A stretch of 64,000 nt of DNA, taken from NCBI RefSeq assembly GCF_004167675.1, contig NZ_SEZQ01000003.1; one strand, given 5' to 3'. The position numbers and the translations under genes were made by a program. Below the pieces are notes generated by a model that saw only the letters and a program-made list of their open reading frames with translations, was not told where the DNA came from and searched no databases. This stretch comes from Aliivibrio finisterrensis_A. GTDB taxonomy: Bacteria > Pseudomonadota > Gammaproteobacteria > Enterobacterales > Vibrionaceae. Shown here piece after piece: positions 17,639 to 27,291 of the stretch (position 1 is its first letter; each line of letters starts with the position of its first letter).

Positions 17639-17806
17639 ATAATACCAATCACAGTAAGTAAGAGAACAATAATAGCGAAGGAAAAATGCTTGAGAACAAG
17701 GCGAAATTTTTTGATAAGTAGTTATTCTATAATCAAAAATTTCAACGCAGTTATCGAGAGTTTTAACCAGCTAGGATGATCAGTTATTTACTACGATTGG
17801 TATAAT
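17639..17806. repeat. MITE-like imperfect palindromic element
   Basis: About 168 bases with related ends: ATACCAATCACAGTAAGTAA on the left and the reverse complement of TTATTTACTACGATTGGTAT on the right. The halves remain partly complementary throughout, and the centre is a strong hairpin (GAAATTTTTTGAT with ATCAAAAATTTC). There is no ORF of note. It fills the gap between the convergent sspB and dolP 3' ends. Its design resembles the non-coding palindromic repeats scattered in Vibrio and Shewanella chromosomes. I cannot count other genomic copies here. Confidence 0.6.
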
Positions 17807-17808
17807 AA

Positions 17809-18399
17809 TTATTCTTTTTCTACACTGCCACCTTGGCCGTATTCAAAGGCTTTAATTACCTCTTTAACCCCTTTGATATTGCGAGCAACTTCTGCTGCAA
17901 TATTTCCCTGTTCTTCAGTTACAAACCCAACAAGAAAGACCTCTTGAGCTTCAGTGAAGACACTGATCTTGATTCCGTTTAGCTCTGATTTTGCGAGAAG
18001 CGAAGATTTCACTTTTGTGGTTATCCAGCTATCGTTATTTATTTGAGTAAAGGTTAATAAAGGACGAACACGGATTTGATTATAAACGGTATTAACACCA
18101 TTTAAGCTTTTAATTTGTTTTTCAAAATCTTGATTAAGTTGATTATTTTTCGCCTGCCCCATTAAAAGGGTTTTTCCGTTATAGGTTACGGCACTGACTC
18201 GCATATTATATTGATAAGGAGCTTTGTTAGCTAAGCCTGTTGCTTCTAATGAAATATTCTTATCCGTCAATTGCTCTTTCATTGTTCTATTGTCTGTCAC
18301 GACTGAAGCTGTAGTTGCCGCTCCTGCAATGAATAAACCGGCACAGCCTTGAAGTAAGACGGCAGAAAGGAGCAATGCGCTTAATTTAATTAACTTCAT
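17809..18399 (-). CDS. dolP: Outer-membrane lipoprotein DolP (dual BON domains)
   Basis: A periplasmic-facing outer-membrane lipoprotein that binds anionic phospholipids and supports envelope integrity in E. coli. 196 aa (E. coli YraP/DolP 191). Signal peptide MKLIKLSALLLSAVL ends in the lipobox LLQGC, so the mature N-terminal residue is a lipidated Cys. Two BON domains follow, about residues 47-115 and 125-193; the second includes DSWITTKVKSSLLAKSELNG and VFLVGFVTEEQ. It is the last gene of lpoA-yraN-diaA-dolP, 6 bases after diaA. Its stop lies just inside the edge of the palindromic repeat. Confidence 0.92.
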   Translation of the reverse strand: MKLIKLSALLLSAVLLQGCAGLFIAGAATTASVVTDNRTMKEQLTDKNISLEATGLANKAPYQYNMRVSAVTYNGKTLLMGQAKNNQLNQDFEKQIKSLNGVNTVYNQIRVRPLLTFTQINNDSWITTKVKSSLLAKSELNGIKISVFTEAQEVFLVGFVTEEQGNIAAEVARNIKGVKEVIKAFEYGQGGSVEKE

Positions 18400-18405
18400 C
18401 TATAA

Positions 18406-18996
18406 CTACTCAGAATGCTGTGGGAAAAGAACCTGATCAACCAAATCACAAATACAATGTAAGGTTAAAAGGTGAACCTCTTGAATGCGTGCGACACGGT
18501 GAGATGGAATTCTAATTTCCACATCAGATTCACCTAATAGACCAGCCATCACACCACCATCCATACCTGTTAACGCAATGATGGTCATATCACGGCTTAC
18601 CGCAGCTTCCATTGCTTTTAGAATATCCTGACTATTTCCACTGGTGGAGATAGCAAGTAATATGTCTCCAGGTTGACCTAGGGCTCTTACTTGTTTAGAG
18701 AAAATTTCATCATAATTGTAGTCATTTGCAATAGCTGTCAGCGTTGAAGTATCAGCCGTTAGTGCCATTGCGGGTAAACTTGGGCGTTCAGTTTCAAAAC
18801 GGTTTAATAAACACGAAGCAAACTGTTGAGCGTTAGACGCTGACCCACCATTACCACAGCATAAAATTTTGTTGCCATTTAATAGGGTTGCCACCATGGC
18901 TTGAGAGGCATGCATGATGTGATCAGGAAGCGCTTCCGCTGCTGCGATTTGGATTTGGATGCTTTCGGTAAAGCTTTCTTTAATGTTTTCTAGCAT
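18406..18996 (-). CDS. diaA: DnaA initiator-associating protein DiaA (SIS domain)
   Basis: A tetrameric SIS-fold protein that binds DnaA and promotes its assembly at oriC. 196 aa, the same as E. coli DiaA. Fold signatures are KILCCGNGGSASNAQQFASCLLNR, GDILLAISTSGNSQDIL and the C-terminal HLLTLHCICDLVDQ. It is a paralogue of the sedoheptulose-7-phosphate isomerase GmhA, but the lpoA-yraN-diaA-dolP neighbourhood makes DiaA the better call. The gaps are 3 bases to yraN and 6 to dolP, so the genes are surely co-transcribed. Confidence 0.93.
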   Translation of the reverse strand: MLENIKESFTESIQIQIAAAEALPDHIMHASQAMVATLLNGNKILCCGNGGSASNAQQFASCLLNRFETERPSLPAMALTADTSTLTAIANDYNYDEIFSKQVRALGQPGDILLAISTSGNSQDILKAMEAAVSRDMTIIALTGMDGGVMAGLLGESDVEIRIPSHRVARIQEVHLLTLHCICDLVDQVLFPQHSE

Positions 18997-18999
18997 TGT

Positions 19000-19371
19000 T
19001 TACCCTTCAACAATTGCATTTTTGATCCAGTTGATTTCCTGACCTTGAGAGTGGATAGCAACTACATCAAATCTAAAAGATGTATGTTCAACAGAGAGCC
19101 CATTTTTCATGAGCCAAAAGAGAGCGGTTCGTTGTAATTTGCGCTGTTTCTGCCATGTTACCATTTCTTGCGCAGAACCGTAATTTGAAGTGGTGCGATA
19201 TTTTACTTCTACAAATACGAAAGTATCTCGATCTCGCATGATGAGATCGAGCTCTCCAGTTTTAGAGTGGAAGTTGCGTTGAATGAAGATGAGTTGATGT
19301 TGTTCTAAATAACGTTTAGCCATCAACTCATAATATTCACCCTTAGCGCGCTTATTCTGTTTCTTCTCCAT
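19000..19371 (-). CDS. yraN: UPF0102 family protein YraN (endonuclease-like fold)
   Basis: A 123-aa protein of unknown role. The conserved blocks GELDLIMRDRDTFVFVEVKYR and a downstream basic helix WQKQRKLQRTA resemble the PD-(D/E)xK nuclease core found by fold comparison in this family; activity is not established. The start MEKKQNKRAKGEYYE overlaps the end of lpoA by 20 bases in another frame, so it depends on lpoA translation. The neighbours are those of E. coli yraN. Confidence 0.92.
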   Translation of the reverse strand: MEKKQNKRAKGEYYELMAKRYLEQHQLIFIQRNFHSKTGELDLIMRDRDTFVFVEVKYRTTSNYGSAQEMVTWQKQRKLQRTALFWLMKNGLSVEHTSFRFDVVAIHSQGQEINWIKNAIVEG

Positions 19372-21163
19372 GAATAGCCCAGCTCATTTCTCGTTGAATA
19401 ACACACTGTTGGTTAATACTGAGTTCACCCGTTTTGCCTTGCATATGGTAGTTATCGACCGCTTTCATTTGTGGTAGCTCAGCGATTAGTTGATAAGCAT
19501 CCATACCTAAAGCATGAAGACGTGTTTCACCATTACTGCTTTTTGGCCACAGTTCATCGTATTGCGCTTTGAACTTATGGTCTTCTTTTATCAGTAATGG
19601 AATATCACTAAATTCAATGCCTTTGATTTCGACAAGTTTAGTTTGACGACCGCTGTTACTGCGAGAACTTGCATATAGCTTAGGTGGTGTGATCCCCGGG
19701 TTAATCGCAACATCGATGAAAGGCTTTAGAAGCACTAATTCACTGCTTTTTGCGACCATGTAAACCGCATCAATATCACGACGGCTACGAGGTTGTGATT
19801 CCAACTCCATCTTAGCCAGTGCGTTCATTTGATAGATACGTGCTTGGCTGCTTTCAATACCAAACACACTGTTTACTTTTTGTTGTAATTGCGACTTTTT
19901 ACCAAAATAGCTAATTGATGGTTTCTTAGCTGTTAATTGGTACCATTTATCGCTGAAGGCTTGGCTTAAACGCTCACCCATTGTGCCTTGTGGGGCAAGA
20001 AATAAGGGGTGTTTATGTCCTTGTTCAAATAGGTGGATAGCAGCTTGTTCTGCTTCTTGTTCTGGAGAAAGCGTAAAGTAACAGCTGTTTTCCTCAGGAT
20101 TTACTTCTGTGGGAATGTTTAGTGCTAATTGAGCGATATTTGTTTCATTTAATGATTGGAATTCTTCAATTTTACTACGCAGAAGAGGGCCAACTACAAA
20201 CTGGATATCTTCTTGAGTTAACGTCGCCATGATCTCTTCCATAGAAGCCGATCCTGTATCAATTACTTTAAATTTAGTAAATTCACCACGTTCTTTATCT
20301 TCCATCATGCCATTTATAAAGCCATCACGAACGCGTATGGCTTGTGGTCCAAAGCGGCCACTTAAAGGTAATAGTAAAGCTACGTTATCAGGACGAACAA
20401 TTTCGAGAGCTAGAATATCAAGCACTTCTTGTGGTGTATAAGTCGCAGCAGGATGTGTTGGATTTGCTTGCAGCCATTCATTCAAGGCTTCTTGTAATCG
20501 TGTTGGTGAATGCTTTAGTGTGTCTAAATAAGTGGCTAATTGCACCCAACCGTGAAGAATCGTTTCACTTTCATCTAATTTAATATCTTGAAGGTTTGTG
20601 CTGTTAAATGAAGAAATACTTGTCCACACTTGGGACCAAAGTTGTTGTTTTTGGTCTTCAGGTGTATAGGCATTAAGGGAAATTAATTCTCTTGCTGCAT
20701 TGAGGTTATCACCATTAAATAGGTGAAGCTCATAACGTAATTGGTAGTATTCAACCCATTGGCTGTCTTCAATTTTCCACCAAGCTTCGAAATTCAGAAC
20801 TTGCAGAGCCTCATCAAATTTATTTTGTGATTTTAGCATTTTTGCATGATTAAGCTGCATTTCGGCCGTTTGAGTTGGTGATAATTGCAAACCTCTGAGT
20901 CGCGTTAATAGGTTAGTTGCAAGTGCAAAATTTTGCTCTTGTACAGATGCCTTTAAAGCCATGATTAAAAAATCAGCCTGAAGAGTACCTTGTTGCTGAT
21001 CGGCTTTTAAAATATAAGCAGAGCTGGTTTCTATTGGAGCTTGAGTAATATCAAGACGCTCAGGTGCTTTTGGTGAACTCGAACAAGCTGCTAATGTTAG
21101 AGCAAGGGCTACAGGAGCAATCAGGCGTGTTACACTGTTCTTTCTAAGGGTCATATTTGCCAT
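19352..21163 (-). CDS. lpoA: Penicillin-binding protein activator LpoA
   Basis: An outer-membrane lipoprotein that reaches through the peptidoglycan to activate the synthase PBP1A. 603 aa, shorter than E. coli LpoA (about 678), the difference probably lying in the interdomain linker. The N-terminus has a signal peptide with lipobox LAAC. A helical, TPR-like domain follows (about 35-255), then a periplasmic-binding-protein-like domain (about 255-590) with VALLLPLSGRFGPQAIRVRDG and FVVGPLLRSKIEEF. An in-frame Met at residue 4 is an alternative start. It heads the operon with yraN, diaA and dolP and is divergent from rsmI. Confidence 0.94.
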   Translation of the reverse strand: MANMTLRKNSVTRLIAPVALALTLAACSSSPKAPERLDITQAPIETSSAYILKADQQQGTLQADFLIMALKASVQEQNFALATNLLTRLRGLQLSPTQTAEMQLNHAKMLKSQNKFDEALQVLNFEAWWKIEDSQWVEYYQLRYELHLFNGDNLNAARELISLNAYTPEDQKQQLWSQVWTSISSFNSTNLQDIKLDESETILHGWVQLATYLDTLKHSPTRLQEALNEWLQANPTHPAATYTPQEVLDILALEIVRPDNVALLLPLSGRFGPQAIRVRDGFINGMMEDKERGEFTKFKVIDTGSASMEEIMATLTQEDIQFVVGPLLRSKIEEFQSLNETNIAQLALNIPTEVNPEENSCYFTLSPEQEAEQAAIHLFEQGHKHPLFLAPQGTMGERLSQAFSDKWYQLTAKKPSISYFGKKSQLQQKVNSVFGIESSQARIYQMNALAKMELESQPRSRRDIDAVYMVAKSSELVLLKPFIDVAINPGITPPKLYASSRSNSGRQTKLVEIKGIEFSDIPLLIKEDHKFKAQYDELWPKSSNGETRLHALGMDAYQLIAELPQMKAVDNYHMQGKTGELSINQQCVIQREMSWAIHGEETE

Positions 21164-21299
21164 GGGTAATATACTGGTCCTACTTAAAAGGGCTGTTTTT
21201 ACTATGGATGCGAATCACCCGAACAGCTAAAATATTATTTTGATTATAGTGGTGTCTATCTATATTCCCTATATTAATCGCAGAAGAGATAGTAAACAA

Positions 21300-22163
21300 A
21301 TGACAGAACACAATTTATCTGTGGTAGAGACTGCAACTTTGTACATTGTTCCTACCCCAATCGGTAATTTAGGCGACATAACGCAACGTGCTTTAGAAGT
21401 GTTAAAATCCGTTGACTTAATTGCCGCTGAAGATACTCGCCATACAGGCAAGTTATTGTCTCACTTTGGTATTTCTAGTCAAACATTTGCGCTACATGAT
21501 CATAACGAACAGCATAAAGCAGACTTGTTGATCAGTAAATTACAACAAGGTCAATCTATTGCACTTGTCTCAGATGCGGGAACGCCGTTAATTAGTGATC
21601 CAGGATACCATTTAGTGAACCGTTGTCGTCAAGCGAACGTCAATGTTGTGCCGTTACCTGGTGCGTGTGCGGTGATTACGGCACTGTCAGCGGCAGGTTT
21701 ACCTTCTGACCGTTTCAGTTTTGAAGGCTTTTTGCCTCCGAAAAGTAAAGGGCGCCGCGATAAGTTTGAAGAAATAGCGCAAGCAGAACGTACGTGTATT
21801 TTTTATGAATCTCCTCATCGTATCATGGATTCTTTAGAAGATATGCTGACGGTTCTTGGGCCAGAAAGACAAGTTGTTTTAGCTCGTGAGCTAACAAAAA
21901 CCTATGAAACCATTTATGGCGCACCATTGGGTGAACTAATTGAATGGATAAAAGAAGACGATAACCGTAAGCGTGGAGAGATGGTTTTATTGATCCATGG
22001 CTTCAGAAGTGAGGCTAAAGATGAATTGCCATTTGAGGCAACGCGCTCAGTGTCTATTCTTGTAAAAGAACTTCCGCTTAAAAAAGCAGCAGCAATGGCC
22101 GCTGAAATTCACGGAGTGAAGAAAAATGCACTGTATAAATGGGGTTTAGAGCATTTAGATTAA
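21300..22163 (+). CDS. rsmI: 16S rRNA 2'-O-ribose C1402 methyltransferase RsmI
   Basis: It methylates the ribose of C1402 in the 16S rRNA P-site, next to the base methylated by RsmH encoded downstream. I choose the ATG at 21300 (MTEHNLSVVET, 287 aa; E. coli 286) with a GAGA about 11 bases upstream, over a 20-codon extension from 21240. The tetrapyrrole-methylase fold is clear from TLYIVPTPIGNLGDIT, IAAEDTRHTGKLL, ALVSDAGTPLISDPGY and PGACAVITALSAAGLP. It is divergent from lpoA and followed by the RNase P RNA gene. Confidence 0.95.
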   Translation: MTEHNLSVVETATLYIVPTPIGNLGDITQRALEVLKSVDLIAAEDTRHTGKLLSHFGISSQTFALHDHNEQHKADLLISKLQQGQSIALVSDAGTPLISDPGYHLVNRCRQANVNVVPLPGACAVITALSAAGLPSDRFSFEGFLPPKSKGRRDKFEEIAQAERTCIFYESPHRIMDSLEDMLTVLGPERQVVLARELTKTYETIYGAPLGELIEWIKEDDNRKRGEMVLLIHGFRSEAKDELPFEATRSVSILVKELPLKKAAAMAAEIHGVKKNALYKWGLEHLD

Positions 22164-22218
22164 GAGAATTGTGAAAAAGGGGTGGTAAGTTATTACTGAC
22201 TCTTATATCATTCGCCTC

Positions 22219-22627
<409 letters not shown>

Positions 22628-22628
22628 T

Positions 22629-22671
22629 AGCCCACCATAGTACTATTTCGGTAGTGTTATGGTGGGCTTTG
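22629..22671 (+). terminator. Terminator after rnpB
   Basis: An 11-bp stem (AGCCCACCATA with TATGGTGGGCT) topped by a second helix ACTA/TAGT, with a short T-run downstream. Confidence 0.85.
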
Positions 22672-22792
22672 TGCTTTCTACAACATTGGTTTAGAATTAT
22701 CACTAATTTGACACACATCCCTGTATTTTTAGTTTACACTTCTAACTAAAATTCAGTCGCTTATTTCATAATCACGGTAGTAAATACTCACT

Positions 22793-23743
22793 ATGTCTGA
22801 ACAATTCCAACACGTATCCGTTCTTCTTCATGAATCAATTGATGGCTTAGCTATCAAGCCTGATGGTATCTATATCGATGGTACGTTTGGTCGTGGAGGC
22901 CATAGCCGTCAAATCTTATCAAAACTGGGTGAGAATGGCCGCTTGTACAGTATTGACCGTGATCCTCAAGCAATCGCAGAAGCAAAAACCATTACGGATC
23001 CAAAGTTTACTATTATTCATGGACCTTTCTCTGGCCTGAAACAGTATGTTGAAGAGCTTGATCTTGTGGGACAAATTGATGGTGTATTGTTGGATTTAGG
23101 GGTGTCATCACCGCAATTAGATGATGCCGATCGTGGCTTCAGTTTTATGAAAGATGGCCCTTTAGACATGCGAATGGATCCGACCTCAGGTATGCCAGTA
23201 TCTGAATGGTTATTGGATGCTGATGTTGAAGATATTACATGGGTTATTCGTGAGTTTGGCGAAGACAAGCATGCATGGCGTATTGCTAAAGGCATCGTTG
23301 CTTATCGTGAAAACGAAGAAAATGAACCATTAACACGTACGAGTCAATTAGCTAAATTGATCTCAGAGGTTGCGCCTAAGAGTTTCAAAGAGAAAAAACA
23401 CCCTGCAACACGTACATTCCAAGCGTTCCGAATTTACATCAATAGTGAATTAGATGAGATTGATACTGCGTTAAAAGGGGCATTAGACGTACTCGCTCCA
23501 GAAGGACGCTTATCGGTGATCAGTTTCCACTCTCTTGAAGATCGTATGGTGAAGCATTTTATTCGTAAAGAGAGTAAAGGCCCTCAAGTGCCTCATGGTT
23601 TGCCACTAACTGAAGAGCAAATTAAAGCATTAGGTAGCGCGAAAATGAAGGCGGTTGGTAAAGCGATTAAACCAACGAAAAGCGAAGTGGATGTAAATGT
23701 TCGCTCTCGCAGCTCTGTATTACGTATTGCTGAGCGTTTATGA
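22793..23743 (+). CDS. rsmH: 16S rRNA N4-methyltransferase RsmH (MraW)
   Basis: It adds the N4 methyl group of m4Cm1402 in 16S rRNA, the companion of RsmI. 316 aa (E. coli 313). SAM-site blocks are YIDGTFGRGGHSRQIL, LYSIDRDPQAIAEA and GVLLDLGVSSPQLDDADRGF; HPATRTFQAFRIYINSEL and VISFHSLEDRMVK follow. It is the first gene of the dcw cluster here; no mraZ precedes it, because only about 120 bases separate it from the rnpB terminator. It overlaps ftsL by 4 bases. Confidence 0.97.
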   Translation: MSEQFQHVSVLLHESIDGLAIKPDGIYIDGTFGRGGHSRQILSKLGENGRLYSIDRDPQAIAEAKTITDPKFTIIHGPFSGLKQYVEELDLVGQIDGVLLDLGVSSPQLDDADRGFSFMKDGPLDMRMDPTSGMPVSEWLLDADVEDITWVIREFGEDKHAWRIAKGIVAYRENEENEPLTRTSQLAKLISEVAPKSFKEKKHPATRTFQAFRIYINSELDEIDTALKGALDVLAPEGRLSVISFHSLEDRMVKHFIRKESKGPQVPHGLPLTEEQIKALGSAKMKAVGKAIKPTKSEVDVNVRSRSSVLRIAERL

Positions 23744-24066
23744 GTCAATCAACTCCTCCACAATCTAGCTTAACAAAGATGATTGGCCTAGACTTTTTGG
23801 GTGTAGGTCGTCTTCATGCAATTCTATTAATCTTTATATTTATTAGTGCGATAGGCGTTGTATTAGCAACACATAATACCCGTCAAATGGCAGTACAAAG
23901 AGAGAATTTGCTGCTTGAAAAAGATATTTTAGATGGTGAATGGCGTAATTTGATTTTAGAAGAAAGTGCACTTGCAGAGCACAGTCGAGTTCAGTCTCGC
24001 TCTGTAGAGGAGCTGAATATGGAACGCCCTGCGCCAGATAAAGAAGTCATAATAAAACTACGATGA
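23740..24066 (+). CDS. ftsL: Cell division protein FtsL
   Basis: A small bitopic divisome protein (108 aa) that forms the FtsQ-FtsB-FtsL complex and activates FtsWI. It has a cytoplasmic N-terminus of about 28 residues, one transmembrane helix (LHAILLIFIFISAIGVVLA), and a periplasmic coiled coil (about 48-100) with LLLEKDILDGEWRNLILEE. Length and layout match the family although sequence conservation is low. Four-base ATGA overlaps with rsmH upstream and ftsI downstream indicate translational coupling. Confidence 0.94.
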   Translation: MSQSTPPQSSLTKMIGLDFLGVGRLHAILLIFIFISAIGVVLATHNTRQMAVQRENLLLEKDILDGEWRNLILEESALAEHSRVQSRSVEELNMERPAPDKEVIIKLR

Positions 24067-25802
24067 AATTACCAAATAGAAAAAAAAATAATAAACGCAT
24101 AACCAAAGCGCCGCCGACTCTCATTCAGTGGCGCTTTGGCGTTATTGTTTTCTTTGTTTTTCTTGCTTTAGCAATCTTAATTGCCCGCGCAGCTTATATT
24201 CAAGTGATTGAGCCAGATAACCTTATTAAGCAAGGGGATATGCGTTCTATTCGTGTTAAAGCCCTTCCTTCTGCTCGTGGCATCATTTCAGATCGTAATG
24301 ATGAACAACTTGCTGTAAGTGTTCCTGTTGATGCGGTTTGGGCTGATCCTGTCGCAATTTATAAAGCGGGTGGTTTAGTTGAAGTAGAGCGTTGGTATGC
24401 GCTTGCTGATGTCTTAGGGCTAAAACGAAAAGAATTATTATCTAAGATAGAGAAGAACAAAAAACGTCGTTTTATTTATCTTCAACGTCAAATATCTCCA
24501 GCAGTTGCCGCTTATATTCGTAAATTAAAATTAGCGGGTATCGGCTTAAAAGCAGAATCACGTCGTTATTACCCAAGTGGTGAGATCAGTGCGCATGTTA
24601 TTGGTGTAACAGGTATTGATAGCCATGGTTTGGAAGGGGTAGAGCGCAGTTATGATGGCTGGCTAACGGGAGAGCCGGGTCGTAGAACCGTACGTAAAGA
24701 CCGTTATGGTCGCGTAGTTGAAAATATTTCTCTAAAAGAGAAGCAAGAAGGTAAACCATTAACCCTAAGTATCGATCAGCGTTTACAAGCGATAGCTTAT
24801 CGCGCAATTAAACAAGCTGTATCTGACTTTAGAGCAATGTCTGGCTCAGTTGTTATGATAGATATTAAGACGGGTGAAGTACTTGCAATGGTAAATGCAC
24901 CATCTTACAACCCGAATAATCGTGAACAGTTACAAAGCTTTAGAATGCGTAACCGTGTTATTACTGATACGTTAGAACCGGGCTCTACGGTAAAACCTTT
25001 TGTAGTATTAGCCGCTTTAGATGGTGGAACAGCGAACTTAGATACGGTCATTGATACCGGCAATGGCATCATGCGTATTGGCGGCAGCCGTGTTCGTGAT
25101 AGTTCGAAAGTGGGTAAAGCGGATTTAACCACTATTTTGAAGAAATCAAGTAACATCGGTGTTGCGCATTTAGCGTTGGGAATGCCATTACAAGAATTAT
25201 TAGCCGAGTATGCGGCGGTTGGTCTTGCTGATCCATCAGGCTTAAACCTAATTGGAGAGGCTACGGGTATTTTCCCTGATCGCCGTCGTTGGTCTGATTT
25301 TGAAATTGCGACGTTAGCGTTTGGCTATGGTCTTTCTGTTACGCCAATTCAGTTAGCGCACGCTTATGCAACGCTAGGGGCTTATGGCGAATATAGACCG
25401 CTTTCAATTTTGAAAACGACAGGGCCGACACCGGGTAAGCAAGTGGTTAACCGTCAGCATGCGAAAGCCGTATTAGAGATGATGGAAACCGTAACTCAAC
25501 CAGGAGGCACAGCAACAAGAGCTGCCGTTCCTGGATATCGAGTTGCAGCAAAAACAGGTACTTCACGAAAAGCAGTTCGTGGTGGTTACAGTGATGAATA
25601 CATGACGGTGACAGCGGGTGTAGCACCAGTAAGCAACCCTCGAATCGCACTCGTCACTATCGTAAACCAACCGCAAGGTGATGAGTATTATGCTGGTCAA
25701 GTTGCGGCACCTATCTTTGGTCAAGTAATGAAAGATGCGCTACAAATTTTGAATGTGGCGCCAGACGAAAGTACCGTAAAACATATCGATGTATTGAATT
25801 AG
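24063..25802 (+). CDS. ftsI: Septal peptidoglycan transpeptidase FtsI (PBP3)
   Basis: The class B penicillin-binding protein that cross-links septal peptidoglycan, partner of FtsW. 579 aa (E. coli 588). Short cytoplasmic tail and one transmembrane helix (about 27-47), a pedestal domain with SARGIISDRNDEQLAVSVPV, and the transpeptidase domain with active-site motifs STVK (LEPGSTVKPF), SSN (KKSSNIGVAHLA) and KTG (AAKTGTSRK). It overlaps ftsL by 4 bases. The murE ribosome site overlaps its stop codon. Confidence 0.97.
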   Translation: MKLPNRKKNNKRITKAPPTLIQWRFGVIVFFVFLALAILIARAAYIQVIEPDNLIKQGDMRSIRVKALPSARGIISDRNDEQLAVSVPVDAVWADPVAIYKAGGLVEVERWYALADVLGLKRKELLSKIEKNKKRRFIYLQRQISPAVAAYIRKLKLAGIGLKAESRRYYPSGEISAHVIGVTGIDSHGLEGVERSYDGWLTGEPGRRTVRKDRYGRVVENISLKEKQEGKPLTLSIDQRLQAIAYRAIKQAVSDFRAMSGSVVMIDIKTGEVLAMVNAPSYNPNNREQLQSFRMRNRVITDTLEPGSTVKPFVVLAALDGGTANLDTVIDTGNGIMRIGGSRVRDSSKVGKADLTTILKKSSNIGVAHLALGMPLQELLAEYAAVGLADPSGLNLIGEATGIFPDRRRWSDFEIATLAFGYGLSVTPIQLAHAYATLGAYGEYRPLSILKTTGPTPGKQVVNRQHAKAVLEMMETVTQPGGTATRAAVPGYRVAAKTGTSRKAVRGGYSDEYMTVTAGVAPVSNPRIALVTIVNQPQGDEYYAGQVAAPIFGQVMKDALQILNVAPDESTVKHIDVLN

Positions 25803-25806
25803 GAAA

Positions 25807-27291
25807 ATGATGATGCAGTTATCTGAATTACTGTTGCCTTGGTGCGAGTTAAATCAATCCGTGGCAATTTCATCTATGACATTGGACAGTCGTCAAGTTT
25901 CTCCAGGCTGTTTATTTGTTGCAATCAAAGGCCATGCAGTGGATGGTCGCCAATTTATTTCATCAGCAATTGAACAAGGTGCTGTTGCGGTTATTGCTGA
26001 CGCTGATGAAGAGAATATTACTGGTACAGTAAAGGTTATTGATAACGCTGTTGTTGTTTATATTGATTCTCTTTATACGAAGTTAAGTGCGATTGCAGGA
26101 GCTTTTCATCAAGCGGATAAGAGAAGCATGCAACTCGTCGGTATTACCGGTACTAATGGTAAAACGACGATTTCTCAGATCATTGCGCAATGGACGACTT
26201 TATTAAATCGACCAGCTGCTGTGATGGGGACTACGGGTAATGGTTTATTGTCGGACCTTAAACCGGCCTTGAATACAACGGGTAGTCCAATTGAAATCCA
26301 ACAAACGCTGACTGAGCTTGAAAATATCGGAGCTAAACTGACGGCATTAGAAGTGTCGTCTCATGGTTTAGTTCAAGGGCGTGTTAATGCGTTATCTTTT
26401 GATGCTGCCGTATTTACGAACTTAAGCCGTGACCATCTTGATTACCATGGTGATATGGCAAATTATGCTGAAGCTAAAAAGTTATTATTTACTTCTCATA
26501 GGCCAAAACACTCAATCATCAATGCGGATGATCAAGTGGGTTGTCAGTGGCTAAAAGAGATGCCTCATGCCGTCGCCGTTTCTTTAAATGAAGAAAGCCT
26601 ATCTTTTCATTCGGGTAAGAAGGTATTTGCGACATCGGTTGTTTATTCAACCGAAGGCATTCAACTTTCCGTTTCTTCAGATTGGGGAAATGTTGCTTTT
26701 TCAGTGCCTTTAATTGGAGCATTTAACGCAAGCAATATTCTCGTTGCTTTCGCAACACTTCTTTCTCTTGGTTATGACATCAATGCTTTAGCTCAAACTG
26801 CACCTCAGTTGAATGCAGTTATTGGCAGAATGGAACTGTTTACTGCTGATAATAAAGCTAAAGTCGTAGTGGATTACGCGCATACACCTGATGCTTTAGA
26901 TAAAGCGTTGCAAGCATTACGTGTTCACTGCGAAGGTAAGTTGTGGTGTATTTTCGGTTGCGGTGGCGATAGAGATACAGGTAAACGACCAATGATGGCA
27001 AGTATTGCTGAGCAACAAGCGGATGTTGTCATTCTTAGTGATGATAACCCTCGCTCAGAAGATCCAAGTTTAATTACTGATGACATGTTAGCTGGGTTAA
27101 AAATACCAGAATTAGCGCATGTTATTCATGACCGTTTTAAAGCCTGTCAGTTCGCACTATCTCAAGCGAATGAAAGCGATATCATTTTACTAGCAGGTAA
27201 AGGGCACGAAGATTATCAGGTGTTAGCCGATAAGACCGTTCATTACTCGGATCGTGAAACGGCACAAAAATTATTAGGGTTACAAGCATGA
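25807..27291 (+). CDS. murE: UDP-MurNAc-tripeptide synthetase MurE
   Basis: It adds meso-diaminopimelate to UDP-MurNAc-L-Ala-D-Glu. 494 aa. Three consecutive ATGs open the frame (25807, 25810, 25813); AGGA at 25801-25804 suits the first two. ATP-binding P-loop GITGTNGKTTISQ, central-domain motif EVSSHGLVQGRV, and the DNPRSEDP motif that defines meso-DAP rather than lysine specificity. It overlaps murF by 4 bases. Confidence 0.96.
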   Translation: MMMQLSELLLPWCELNQSVAISSMTLDSRQVSPGCLFVAIKGHAVDGRQFISSAIEQGAVAVIADADEENITGTVKVIDNAVVVYIDSLYTKLSAIAGAFHQADKRSMQLVGITGTNGKTTISQIIAQWTTLLNRPAAVMGTTGNGLLSDLKPALNTTGSPIEIQQTLTELENIGAKLTALEVSSHGLVQGRVNALSFDAAVFTNLSRDHLDYHGDMANYAEAKKLLFTSHRPKHSIINADDQVGCQWLKEMPHAVAVSLNEESLSFHSGKKVFATSVVYSTEGIQLSVSSDWGNVAFSVPLIGAFNASNILVAFATLLSLGYDINALAQTAPQLNAVIGRMELFTADNKAKVVVDYAHTPDALDKALQALRVHCEGKLWCIFGCGGDRDTGKRPMMASIAEQQADVVILSDDNPRSEDPSLITDDMLAGLKIPELAHVIHDRFKACQFALSQANESDIILLAGKGHEDYQVLADKTVHYSDRETAQKLLGLQA

